Below the pieces are notes generated by a model. That model had not been told where the DNA came from. It saw only the letters and a program-made list of their open reading frames with translations, and did not search any database. From assembly GCA_030149815.1 (NCBI GenBank), contig JASLHI010000024.1, positions 1 to 31,406 on the forward strand: a stretch of DNA of 31,406 nt, written 5' to 3'. Positions 23,460-31,406 of the stretch are shown here, piece by piece (the stretch's first letter is position 1; each line of letters starts with the position of its first letter). This DNA comes from Aquirhabdus sp. Its GTDB lineage: Bacteria; Pseudomonadota; Gammaproteobacteria; Pseudomonadales; Moraxellaceae. Made by a program: the position numbers and the translations under genes.

Positions 23460-26063
23460 ATGAATATCGCCGTAAATCCAGAAGACACTCAAACTGCACA
23501 CCCGACTATTTATTTAAAAGATTATCAGCCGCCTGCGTTTGGTGCTGAGTCGATTTATCTCGATATTAATATTCATGCGAATGAAACGATTGTCATAAGC
23601 ACGTTAGAAGTGCACCGTTTGCATGCGGGCGAGTTGGTGTTATTGGGACGAGATCTAGAACTCATTAATATCCAATTGAATGGTACAGATTTAGAGCGCA
23701 ATAGCTATGTATTGGATAAAGAAAGTCTGACCGTTTTAAATGCGCCCGATCGTTGTACGATTAAAACCGAAGTTCGTATTCATCCTGAAACTAATACGCA
23801 GCTCGAAGGTTTATATCAATCGGGTGGTATGTATTGCACGCAGAATGAACCTGAGGGTTTCCGAAAAATTACTTTTTATCCAGATCGTCCAGATGTGTTG
23901 TCCGTGTTCACCACACGCCTTGAAGCGGATAATCAATTCCCGACGTTGCTGGCAAATGGCAACTTGATTGAATCGGGCAAGGTTGGCGCAGACCGCCACT
24001 ATACAATTTGGCAAGATCCAACGAAGAAGCCAAGTTATCTATTTGCTTGCGTTGCAGGTGATTTAGCAGTCTTGAAAGATACCTTCACTACGATGGAAGG
24101 TCGATCTGTTTCACTTGAGCTCTACACTGAACAAAAAGATATTAAAAAATGCCATGTGGCGATGCAGGCGCTCAAGGATTCAATGACTTGGGATGAGGAG
24201 CATTATGGTCGCGCCTACGATCTCGATAATTATATGATCGTTGCCGTGAGCCAGTTCAATATGGGTGCGATGGAGAACAAAGGTCTCAATATCTTTAACA
24301 CTTCTTGTGTGCTATCCAGCCCAGAAACGTCAACCGATGTGTCTAATTTTTATGTGAAATCGACAATTGCCCATGAGTATTTCCATAACTGGACAGGCAA
24401 TCGCATTACTTGCCGTGATTGGTTTCAGTTGTGTTTAAAGGAAGGTTTTACGGTTTTCCGTGATCAGAGTTTTTCGGATACGTTGCAGTCGCCTGCTGTA
24501 CAGCGCATCGATGATGTGTCGAGTTTGAAGTCGATACAATTTGCGGAAGATGCGGGCCCAATGTCACATCCGCCACGTCCAGATCATTTCGTTGAGATTA
24601 ATAATTTCTATACCGCGACGGTTTATGACAAAGGCGCAGAAATTGTCCGCATGATGGCGACGTTGCTGGGTGAGGAAGGCTTCCGTAAAGGCACCGATGA
24701 GTATTTCCGTCGTCATGATGGCGAGGCGGTAACGGTTGAAGATTTGATTGGTAGCTTGAGCGATGGTTCGGGTACTGATTTGTGGAGTTTCTTACCGTGG
24801 TACAGCCAACCAGGTACGCCAGTCGTCAGTGGGCAAGGTGTCTATGATGCGGCTGCGAAGCGTTATACATTGACCCTATCGCAAAAGATCGACAAGAAAT
24901 CAAACTATCCAGAACCACAGCCTTTGCCGATTCCAGTAAAAATGGCATTGTTTAATCAGCAAACAGGACAGCAGTTGTTACTCGATGCACAAGGTGAAAC
25001 TGAATGTGTGCTGATGCTGAATCAAAGCAAACAAGTATTTGTTTTTGAAAGTATTGAAAGTGCACCGATAGTATCGTTGCTGCGTGATTTCTCTGCGCCT
25101 GTGTTGCTGAATTTTGATTATCAAGATGCTGAACTTGCATTCTTGATGCAATATGAAAGTAATGGTTTCAATCAATGGCAAGCGGCACAGCAATTATTAG
25201 AGCGTATTTTGCTGCAAGGTCATGATGCAAGCGTTTACTTGAAATCATTATTTGTAACACTTCCAAAAGTGGCAAGCACTGATCCGTTGCTAGCGTCGCG
25301 CTTATTGGATATTCCAACTGAAGCTTTTATCGCGAGTCGTATAGATCGCGATTACGATCCTGTTGCAGTGCGTGCAACGCGCGAAGCATTGATGAATGCG
25401 ATTGCTACGGAGTTAAAGGATTTCTGGTCTACAGCGTATGCAGCTTTGCCGATAGTGCCTTATGTCGATAGTAGTGAAACCATGGGGCAACGTGCGCTAC
25501 GCAATGCGGTACTTGCCTTTGCATGTCGTGCAGGCGTTGCGGATGCGCTGACCAATGCAAGTCATCAATACGATGTCGCAGTATGTATGACCGAGCGTTT
25601 AGGTGCGCTACGTCAATTAGTGAATTACGAAGCGCCAGATCATACGGCAAAGTTGGTTGATTTTTATCAGCGATTTGAGAATGAAGCGTTGGCAATTGAT
25701 TTATGGTTTGGGTTGCAAGCGAGTAAGCCGACGGTGACTGTCGATGAGGTGACTCAACTGACCAAACATCCTAAGTTTGATTTGAATACTCCGAATCGTA
25801 TTCGCTCGGTGACAGGTAATTTTTCAACCAATCCTGTTGCAGTTTGGACGGTTGAAGGTGCTCTGTTTTATGTGAATTTTGCCAAGATTCTTGATGCGCA
25901 GAATCCAATTTTGGGTTCTCGGATTTTGCAGGTGTTGTCGCGTTGGTATACGTTGAAAGAGCCGTTACGTAGTCAGATCAAGGCGGTGATTGATAGTCTG
26001 CAAGGTCAGGTGACGTCGAGTAGTGTGGCGGAGACTTTGGCGAATCTGCAAAAGGCAGGGTGA
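23460..26063 (+). CDS. pepN: Aminopeptidase N, M1 family
   Basis: A zinc aminopeptidase that removes N-terminal residues from peptides in the cytoplasm. The 867 residues match E. coli PepN (870). The substrate-anchoring GAMEN is at 269-273. The zinc site is HEYFH (305-309) with the third ligand E328 in LKEGF. The N-terminal beta domain carries the TEVRIHPETNTQLEGLY block, and the C-terminal half is the all-helical domain ending in PIRSQIKAVIDSLQ-like sequence (residues include LRSQIKAVIDSLQ). The start at 23460 is chosen for its AAGGAA ribosome site; an upstream in-frame start at 23427 begins almost at the palindrome end and is not supported. The nearby palindrome may have affected its promoter. 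Confidence 0.97.
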   Translation: MNIAVNPEDTQTAHPTIYLKDYQPPAFGAESIYLDINIHANETIVISTLEVHRLHAGELVLLGRDLELINIQLNGTDLERNSYVLDKESLTVLNAPDRCTIKTEVRIHPETNTQLEGLYQSGGMYCTQNEPEGFRKITFYPDRPDVLSVFTTRLEADNQFPTLLANGNLIESGKVGADRHYTIWQDPTKKPSYLFACVAGDLAVLKDTFTTMEGRSVSLELYTEQKDIKKCHVAMQALKDSMTWDEEHYGRAYDLDNYMIVAVSQFNMGAMENKGLNIFNTSCVLSSPETSTDVSNFYVKSTIAHEYFHNWTGNRITCRDWFQLCLKEGFTVFRDQSFSDTLQSPAVQRIDDVSSLKSIQFAEDAGPMSHPPRPDHFVEINNFYTATVYDKGAEIVRMMATLLGEEGFRKGTDEYFRRHDGEAVTVEDLIGSLSDGSGTDLWSFLPWYSQPGTPVVSGQGVYDAAAKRYTLTLSQKIDKKSNYPEPQPLPIPVKMALFNQQTGQQLLLDAQGETECVLMLNQSKQVFVFESIESAPIVSLLRDFSAPVLLNFDYQDAELAFLMQYESNGFNQWQAAQQLLERILLQGHDASVYLKSLFVTLPKVASTDPLLASRLLDIPTEAFIASRIDRDYDPVAVRATREALMNAIATELKDFWSTAYAALPIVPYVDSSETMGQRALRNAVLAFACRAGVADALTNASHQYDVAVCMTERLGALRQLVNYEAPDHTAKLVDFYQRFENEALAIDLWFGLQASKPTVTVDEVTQLTKHPKFDLNTPNRIRSVTGNFSTNPVAVWTVEGALFYVNFAKILDAQNPILGSRILQVLSRWYTLKEPLRSQIKAVIDSLQGQVTSSSVAETLANLQKAG

Positions 26064-26179
26064 GATTAGGATATCCTGTAAAGTTTTTGATTTGCAGGAG
26101 TTCTGGGCTGCAAGTAGAATACTTATTGTGGCTAAATAAGGTCTAGATAAATAAGAGCGTAAATGGAGAGTAAAAAGCA

Positions 26180-26848
26180 ATGGAACAAACCCCTGTACAT
26201 GACAACCATAATCCAGATTTACTCAGGTTGATTCCTACTTCTTCTAATAAACTTATTGAGATAGGGTGTAGTTCTGGAGCGTTAGCGCGGGAGTTTAAAA
26301 AGATTAACCCTAATTGCCATTATGCAGGTTTAGATATTGATTCTAGTTATGCTGAGTTAGCGAAGCGTTATTGTGATACTACTCAAGCACAAGATATGGA
26401 TTTAGCTGATCAGAGTTTCTACCAAGCAAATGCTGACCGTGATTGTTGGATTTTTGGCGATACACTTGAACATATTCGAGATCCTTGGGCGGTTTTGAGA
26501 AAAATTCGAACAGTTATTCCCAAGAGTGGTTCTGTGGTGGTATGTATTCCGAATGCTCAGCATTGGAGTTTGTTTGCAAAACTTTCTATAGGTGATTTCC
26601 GCTATGAAAATAGTGGTTTGTTTGATAGAACTCATCTGAGATGGTTTACCAGAGTTACTATTATAGAGTTGTTTAGCAGTACAGGATTTCAAGTTGTAGA
26701 AGGCATACAGCGTAATTTTCCTGAGCCTAATAAAGAGAAGTTTCTTCCTTTAATTGGTGCTATTGCAAAAGCAGCTGGTGGTGATTATCAAATGGCTATT
26801 AATGATGCAAGTCCTTTGCAGTATGTTATTAGAGCAATTCCAGTTTAA
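26180..26848 (+). CDS. Class I SAM-dependent methyltransferase
   Basis: A 222-residue Rossmann-fold methyltransferase of the Methyltransf_23/11 type. Motif I is LIEIGCSSGALAREF (25-39). The acidic motif II is AGLDIDSSY, motif IV is WIFGDTLEHIRDPWAVL, and GSVVVCIPNAQHWS forms the next strand. The GDFRYENSGLFDRTHLRWFT block is shared with methyltransferases found in glycan and surface-polysaccharide clusters. No such cluster is nearby and the substrate is unknown. The gene is more AT-rich than pepN and has a GGAG ribosome site and its own terminator, so it looks like a small acquired unit. Confidence 0.82.
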   Translation: MEQTPVHDNHNPDLLRLIPTSSNKLIEIGCSSGALAREFKKINPNCHYAGLDIDSSYAELAKRYCDTTQAQDMDLADQSFYQANADRDCWIFGDTLEHIRDPWAVLRKIRTVIPKSGSVVVCIPNAQHWSLFAKLSIGDFRYENSGLFDRTHLRWFTRVTIIELFSSTGFQVVEGIQRNFPEPNKEKFLPLIGAIAKAAGGDYQMAINDASPLQYVIRAIPV

Positions 26849-26866
26849 ACTTTTAAAAAATTATTC

Positions 26867-26906
26867 AAGAATAAAACCATTAATTGTTAACTGGTTTTAT
26901 TCTTTA
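26867..26906. terminator. Bidirectional terminator
   Basis: GAATAAAACCA (26869-26879) pairs with TGGTTTTATTC (26892-26902), with A or T residues beyond each arm. It lies between the converging methyltransferase and acyl-CoA ligase genes. Confidence 0.75.
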
Positions 26907-26931
26907 ATTATTGAGCCGTAGCCGACTTAAT

Positions 26932-28563
26932 TTAAACTAGCCCGCTCTCCACCAAATAATTCTTATACGTTTCGCGAACGCCTGTTTTTAGCAGTTTGCC
27001 TGTTGCCGTATGTGGAAGCTCATCGACAAAAACAACCGCATCAGGCAATTGCCATTTCGCGACTTTATCCGCTAAGAAAGTAATCACTTCGGCAGCAGTG
27101 ACCGTTGCACCTTCTTTCTTGATGGCGAGTAGTAATGGGCGCTCATCCCATTTCGGATGATAGACACCAATCACACAACATTCTTTCAGCGCAGGATGTC
27201 CTACCGCTGCATTTTCTAAATCAATCGAGCTAATCCATTCGCCGCCTGATTTAATCACGTCTTTTGCACGATCAACGATTTGCATGGTGTTTTCAGGATC
27301 AATCGTGGCGACATCGCCTGTATCAAACCAGCTGTCAATAAAGGATTTTTTATCATCGTTTTGATAATAACTATCTACAACCCAAGGACCACGAACGAGT
27401 AGAGAACCAAAGGCGTGACCATCACGTGGAAGCTCATTACCCGCATCATCGACAATTTTCATTTCGACACCGTATACAGAGCGACCTTGTTTCAGTTGTT
27501 TTTGATAACGCTGTTCTAAAGGCAATTTTGCCATAGCCTTTGTCATGCTGTTGACTGTGCCAAGCGGACTGAGTTCAGTCATTCCCCAAGCATGAATTAA
27601 AAACGCATCATGCTTCTCTTGGAAGGCTTTGATCATTGAGAGAGGCGCAGCTGCACCGCCAACGACGACATTTTTAACGGAAGTTAAGGTTGCATTGATT
27701 TGATCCAGATAATTGAGCAAACCTAACCAGATGGTCGGTACGCCTAATAACAAGTTGGCTTGCTCACCATTGATCAATTCATATAAAGACGCACCATCCA
27801 TACCGTGTGCAGGGAAAACTAACTTCGCGCCGACCATCGTTGCAGCATACGGCGTACCCCATGCATTGACATGGAACATTGGAACAACGGGAAGCAGGAT
27901 GCTTTCTTCATCGATGTTGAGTGCATTTTTTTGTACAGCGGCAATCGCATGCAGCACCGTTGAGCGATGGGTATACAAGACACCTTTAGGATTACCCGTT
28001 GTGCCCGAGGTATAACATAGTGCTGCACCAGCATTTTCATCCAACAATGGCCAGTCAAAAGTCGTTGGCATGTCGGCAATCAGGTCTTCATAACAGAGCA
28101 AATTCGACAATTTACTGCTGGTCGGCATGTGGGCTTTATTGGTGAGGACAATGATGCCTTCGACTTTTTTGATATGTTCAGCAACGGCTTCAAGCAGGGG
28201 AACAAAGGTTAAATCCACAAAAATAAAACGGTCTGCTGCGTGATTAATAATATAAATGATTTGTTCAGGAAATAGGCGAGGGTTGATGGTGTGGGTAATC
28301 GCACCGATGCCAGAAATGCCAAAATACAATTCGTAATGACGATGAGTATTCCATGCCAGTGTTCCAACACGGTCACCGATTTTGATGCCTAATTTTTGTG
28401 TGAGCGCATTGGCAACTTGTTTTGCGCGTGCTGCTGCTTGTCCGTAGGTATAGCGAAAAATTCCGCCTTCGACTTGGCGGCTGACAATTTCAGCGTCAGG
28501 GTGAGACACAATGGCGTGTTCGATTAATGATGAAATGAGGAGTGGTTGTTGCATCATGCTCAT
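26932..28563 (-). CDS. Medium/long-chain fatty acyl-CoA synthetase, AlkK-like
   Basis: Activates a carboxylic acid to its CoA thioester through an acyl-AMP intermediate. The 543 residues contain the phosphate-binding YTSGTTGNPKG (184-194), MFHVNAWGTPYA, HAWGMTELSP, DTGDVATID, DRAKDVIKSGGEWIS and the catalytic lysine near the C-terminus in HTATGKLLKT. It is strikingly like Pseudomonas AlkK (medium-chain acyl-CoA synthetase of alkane growth, about 546 aa) by memory, down to GAITHTINPRLFPEQI. The ATG has a GGAAGAG ribosome site. No alkane hydroxylase genes are adjacent. Repeated TTTAGATGTG motifs lie upstream and may be its operator. Confidence 0.88.
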   Translation of the reverse strand: MSMMQQPLLISSLIEHAIVSHPDAEIVSRQVEGGIFRYTYGQAAARAKQVANALTQKLGIKIGDRVGTLAWNTHRHYELYFGISGIGAITHTINPRLFPEQIIYIINHAADRFIFVDLTFVPLLEAVAEHIKKVEGIIVLTNKAHMPTSSKLSNLLCYEDLIADMPTTFDWPLLDENAGAALCYTSGTTGNPKGVLYTHRSTVLHAIAAVQKNALNIDEESILLPVVPMFHVNAWGTPYAATMVGAKLVFPAHGMDGASLYELINGEQANLLLGVPTIWLGLLNYLDQINATLTSVKNVVVGGAAAPLSMIKAFQEKHDAFLIHAWGMTELSPLGTVNSMTKAMAKLPLEQRYQKQLKQGRSVYGVEMKIVDDAGNELPRDGHAFGSLLVRGPWVVDSYYQNDDKKSFIDSWFDTGDVATIDPENTMQIVDRAKDVIKSGGEWISSIDLENAAVGHPALKECCVIGVYHPKWDERPLLLAIKKEGATVTAAEVITFLADKVAKWQLPDAVVFVDELPHTATGKLLKTGVRETYKNYLVESGLV

Positions 28564-28602
28564 GATTTTTCTCTTCCGTAAGGTCTGAATAGCAAGTTTA
28601 AT

Positions 28603-28678
28603 TTAGATGTGTTTTAAATCGTTTTTAAAGTTATTTACATCACATCTAAAAATGAGTGAAAAAATTTTAGATGTGATG
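28603..28678. promoter_or_regulatory. Three TTTAGATGTG motifs upstream of the acyl-CoA synthetase gene
   Basis: The 10-base motif occurs at 28603-28612 (plus), 28641-28650 (minus) and 28667-28676 (plus). The last two form a long dyad CATCACATCTAAAA/TTTTAGATGTGATG. No T tract follows on the minus strand, so it is a poor terminator for the DUF445 gene. Its place 40-115 bases before the ligase start fits an operator. No regulator is identified. Confidence 0.45.
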
Positions 28679-28696
28679 AGTGGCTGGCGAGATTGA

Positions 28697-30004
28697 TTAT
28701 CCAATCCCATCAATTGCAAATCGAACTAAGCCTAAAAGAATCCCAATCATAAAACCAACCACCACACCATTGACACGAATCATGTGTAAGTCGCCGCCAA
28801 CTTCAGCTTCAATTTTGCTGATCATATCGCGGGTATCCCAATTATGGATTTGCTCACTGACATACATAATCACGGTATCTGCATAGCGATCGGCTGCATA
28901 TTCAGCAAAATTAGCAATTTCTAAATTGAGCGCATTTCTCACATGAGTATCTTCTCGGAGTTGCGAGCCGATTCGTATCATAAAGCCTTGTAGACTATTG
29001 CTAATCGCAGACTCTCGGGTTTCAAGATCATCAATGATCCCTTGGATAATGCTTTCGTAAATATGAAAGCCGAAAGCCACTACCGTTGGAGATTGAACGA
29101 GACTTTGTTTAAGCGCTTCCAGTTTTTTCGATTCTTCGGAGTCATCATCTTGTAGAGCTGTCATCCATTGCGCAATCGAATGATTAAGCATTAGGTGAAT
29201 AGGATGATCAGGTTGAGTGTTCAAATCACGAATGGTGCGTAATACACCCCATACGACATTACGTTTGACATCAAAACCAAGTAGGTTTGCCCCACGCGAT
29301 AAATGCCCGAAAACACCTGTTTCATCGAGAATTTTTTGAATGATTTCTTCAGCATACTGAGGGTTGGTATGAATCCAATTATCAGCACTACTGAGCGCTA
29401 GATGAATAACATCATTATGAATTTTATTGTCAAAAACCGCTCTCATCGTGCGTGCAACGGCCTGATTCATCGGCGTTTCACCAAACCATTCAAGCGTACT
29501 TTGTTTGATGAATTGACTAATCGCTTCATTCTGGGAGATTTTGAGGAAACGAGGCACTAACCGTTTAAGTTCATCTGCCAGCATACGAGCATTGGCAGGT
29601 TCAGAGAGCCAATTAGCGACGTACAAAGTCATATCAATAACTTCAAGCTTGCTACGTACAATGTGTGGTGCGAGAAAATTTTCTTGAACAAAACGTCCCA
29701 TTGATTCAGCAATACGCGCCTTGTTTCGTGGAATAATTTCGGTGTGTTCGCGAATAAAACTAGGAACCCAAATGTGTTTAAACGGATCACGAAACAGTAC
29801 GGTAATCGCATACCAATCCGCCAATCCACCCACCACACCCGCTTCTGCGCCTAGCGTCAAAATATGAATGATGCCGACGTAGTTTGGAAATTGACGGCTG
29901 GAGAATAATAAAATAATCCAGAAAACGACCATTGAGACCAATAGGAACGTCGCGATACGTTTGTTTCTTGTGAGATTTAATTCAGGGCTAAGCTGTGAAT
30001 TCAA
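28697..30004 (-). CDS. DUF445 family membrane protein
   Basis: A 435-residue protein of the YjiN-like DUF445 family. Membrane helices lie at about 17-35 and 43-63, with the typical GAEAGVVGGLADWYAITVLFRDP block directly after. A long, mostly helical soluble region (about 70-410) follows with IPRNKARIAESMGRFVQENFL. A final helix is at about 415-432 (VVVGFMIGILLGLVRFAI). So both ends sit in the inner membrane. The function is unknown. It lies between transaldolase and the acyl-CoA ligase on the same strand, with gaps large enough for separate promoters. Confidence 0.88.
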   Translation of the reverse strand: MNSQLSPELNLTRNKRIATFLLVSMVVFWIILLFSSRQFPNYVGIIHILTLGAEAGVVGGLADWYAITVLFRDPFKHIWVPSFIREHTEIIPRNKARIAESMGRFVQENFLAPHIVRSKLEVIDMTLYVANWLSEPANARMLADELKRLVPRFLKISQNEAISQFIKQSTLEWFGETPMNQAVARTMRAVFDNKIHNDVIHLALSSADNWIHTNPQYAEEIIQKILDETGVFGHLSRGANLLGFDVKRNVVWGVLRTIRDLNTQPDHPIHLMLNHSIAQWMTALQDDDSEESKKLEALKQSLVQSPTVVAFGFHIYESIIQGIIDDLETRESAISNSLQGFMIRIGSQLREDTHVRNALNLEIANFAEYAADRYADTVIMYVSEQIHNWDTRDMISKIEAEVGGDLHMIRVNGVVVGFMIGILLGLVRFAIDGIG

Positions 30005-30062
30005 CGATGCTGCTCCTAGTGGCTCTTGTACTATTGATCTCTTAAAAGATAGTCATTTATGG

Positions 30063-31058
30063 TTATGGGTGAATGTCTGCAATACCCGCGATCTGACGTA
30101 ATTGAATAGTCAGTTGCTCGCGTGCTTTGACGAAACCATCGATCCCTGATTGCAATAGTTCAAAAGCCATAAGGTTATTGTTATGCAACGTGGAGAAAGT
30201 TTCTTCTGTCAAAGTGATGGCGTTCACGGGTTTGAGTTTGGCATTTTCAATAGATAATTGAATTGGCAAATTTCCTGTTTGTTTTGCTAATTCAGCCAGT
30301 AGTGCTGGTGAAATGGTGAGCAAATCACAACCTGCTAATGCGGTAACTTGTGCCAAGCTTCTGAAACTTGCACCCATGACTTCGGTTTTATGATTGTGTT
30401 GCTTGTAGTAGGCATAGATTTCACGAACAGACAGAACGCCAGGATCGAGTTCGATCGGGTAGCTATCTTTGCCTTCAGATTTTTTGTACCAGTCTAAAAT
30501 TCGACCCACAAATGGAGAGATTAACGTTACATCAGCATGCGCACATGCCACAGCTTGATGTAAACCGAAAATCAGCGTGAGGTTGCAATGAATCCCTTCT
30601 TTTTCGAGTGCTTGGGCAGCTTGAATGCCTTCCCATGTCGCAGCAATTTTAATCAAAATACGTGATTGATCAATGCCAGCCTTTTTGTACAGAGCAATCA
30701 GTTCTTTGGCTTTGGCAATGGTTTCATCGGTATCGTAGGATAGACGTGCATCGACTTCAGTAGAAACACGACCTTTGATTAATTTTAAAATTTCCAGTCC
30801 CAGACGAACTGTGAGTAAATCAATCGCACGATCAATCATCGCATCATCGACAAGTCCTTCCGCGCGCGCATCACGCAGTGCATCTTCAATCAGTGGTAGA
30901 TTCGATGGCAAAGATGCTGCTGCAGTAATCAGTGATGGATTGGTCGTGGCATCAATCGGTCGAAATTGTTCAATGGCAGCAAGGTCGCCTGTATCGGCAA
31001 CGACTGTGGTCATCGTTTGTAATTGACTTAATAAGGTCGTTGAAGATGTTTGGCTCAT
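30063..31058 (-). CDS. tal: Transaldolase, TalB type
   Basis: A pentose phosphate pathway enzyme that moves a dihydroxyacetone unit from sedoheptulose 7-phosphate to glyceraldehyde 3-phosphate. The 331 residues match the long TalB form. Conserved blocks are TTVVADTGDL (catalytic Asp 22), DATTNPSL, GLEILKLIKGRVSTEVDARLSYDT and the Schiff-base lysine K137 in RILIKIAATWEG. CNLTLIFGLHQAVAC and the phosphate-site ISPFVGRILDWY and MGASFRS follow. It is transcribed away from the gene at the window end and is not in an operon with other sugar genes. Confidence 0.97.
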   Translation of the reverse strand: MSQTSSTTLLSQLQTMTTVVADTGDLAAIEQFRPIDATTNPSLITAAASLPSNLPLIEDALRDARAEGLVDDAMIDRAIDLLTVRLGLEILKLIKGRVSTEVDARLSYDTDETIAKAKELIALYKKAGIDQSRILIKIAATWEGIQAAQALEKEGIHCNLTLIFGLHQAVACAHADVTLISPFVGRILDWYKKSEGKDSYPIELDPGVLSVREIYAYYKQHNHKTEVMGASFRSLAQVTALAGCDLLTISPALLAELAKQTGNLPIQLSIENAKLKPVNAITLTEETFSTLHNNNLMAFELLQSGIDGFVKAREQLTIQLRQIAGIADIHP

Positions 31059-31299
31059 GTTGAATTACTCGTGGCGTTATTCTGATAAAAGATTTCCTCG
31101 ATTTTAGACAGGTTTGATGACGTTTTGACAGCTTCTTTTCAGTCGTTAAGTCGTTTTTTTGCTACACTTACGTCTAATTTGCCCGTGTGAATGACAATAT
31201 GCTGCTAAATAAGTTGATTGAGTCGCAATCTCCTTTGATCAGCGTATGGCAGCAGTTCACTTTACCAATCATCATCGATCAAGAAAGGAAATAACGCTG

Positions 31300-31406
31300 A
31301 TGAGCGACAACACGACATCGCAAGGTTCGAACAACTCTGCTAAAAGCGGTTGGCTCTTTAATTCATCTAAACCAACATTAGACCAAATTCGTACGCGGAT
31401 TGACGC
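31300..31406 (+). CDS. Start of an unidentified gene, cut by the window end
   Basis: An open frame of 35 codons from ATG at 31300 (MSDNTTSQGSNNSAKSGWLF...) runs off the window. AAGAAAGGAA (31281-31290) is a good ribosome site. The Ser/Asn-rich, disordered N-terminus is followed by SSKPTLDQIRTRID, which may begin a folded domain. Not enough is present to name it. It is divergent from the transaldolase gene, and a possible extended -10 (TGCTACACT, 31160-31168) lies between them. Confidence 0.55.
   Translation, partial: MSDNTTSQGSNNSAKSGWLFNSSKPTLDQIRTRID

Overview
The window looks like chromosomal DNA from a gammaproteobacterium of the Moraxellaceae, Acinetobacter or a close relative. This rests on remembered similarity of the proteins (LeuA, MutS next to FdxA, the AlkK-like ligase, YebC, TalB) and of the 5S rRNA, not on a database search. 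Most of it is conserved housekeeping DNA with short accessory stretches.

Layout. 0-2.7 kb: end of an rRNA operon (5S and terminator), then leuA, then a gene starting two bases after the leuA stop whose product resembles the DNA polymerase III psi subunit (HolD). 2.7-8.4 kb, minus strand: a prohibitin-type SPFH membrane protein, 7Fe ferredoxin fdxA, mutS and an outer-membrane porin with a heptad-repeat coiled coil. 8.7-12.9 kb, plus strand: serC, a REPIN-like palindrome, a GFA-type zinc protein, an AT-rich orphan membrane protein, a REP copy and an ABC exporter. 13.0-16.8 kb: a complete creB-creC-creD system. The creC-creD gap holds six half-sites spaced exactly 11 bp apart, which look like the CreB operator. 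16.9-19.98 kb: a small orphan protein, a DUF1311 protein, ychF, a GST-like protein and a free-standing TonB-C-like domain. 20.0-20.7 kb: a RAYT transposase gene between two inverted REP hairpins. 20.7-26.1 kb: yebC, a DUF6231-like gene with a near-consensus promoter, a DUF2797 gene, a 93-bp palindromic repeat and pepN. 26.2-31.4 kb: an AT-rich methyltransferase, an AlkK-like acyl-CoA ligase with repeated upstream motifs, a DUF445 protein, transaldolase, and the start of an unidentified gene cut by the window end.

Most genes work independently. The clearest functional unit is creBCD: sensor CreC, regulator CreB and the inner-membrane output protein CreD, with the regulator's probable DNA sites directly before creD. 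The second is the RAYT transposase with REP-type hairpins, some of them more than 9 kb away. No tRNA, CRISPR array, prophage or intact insertion sequence was seen. The best candidates for little-described biology are the CreB-site array, the cryptic psi subunit, the RAYT/REP set and the palindrome before pepN.
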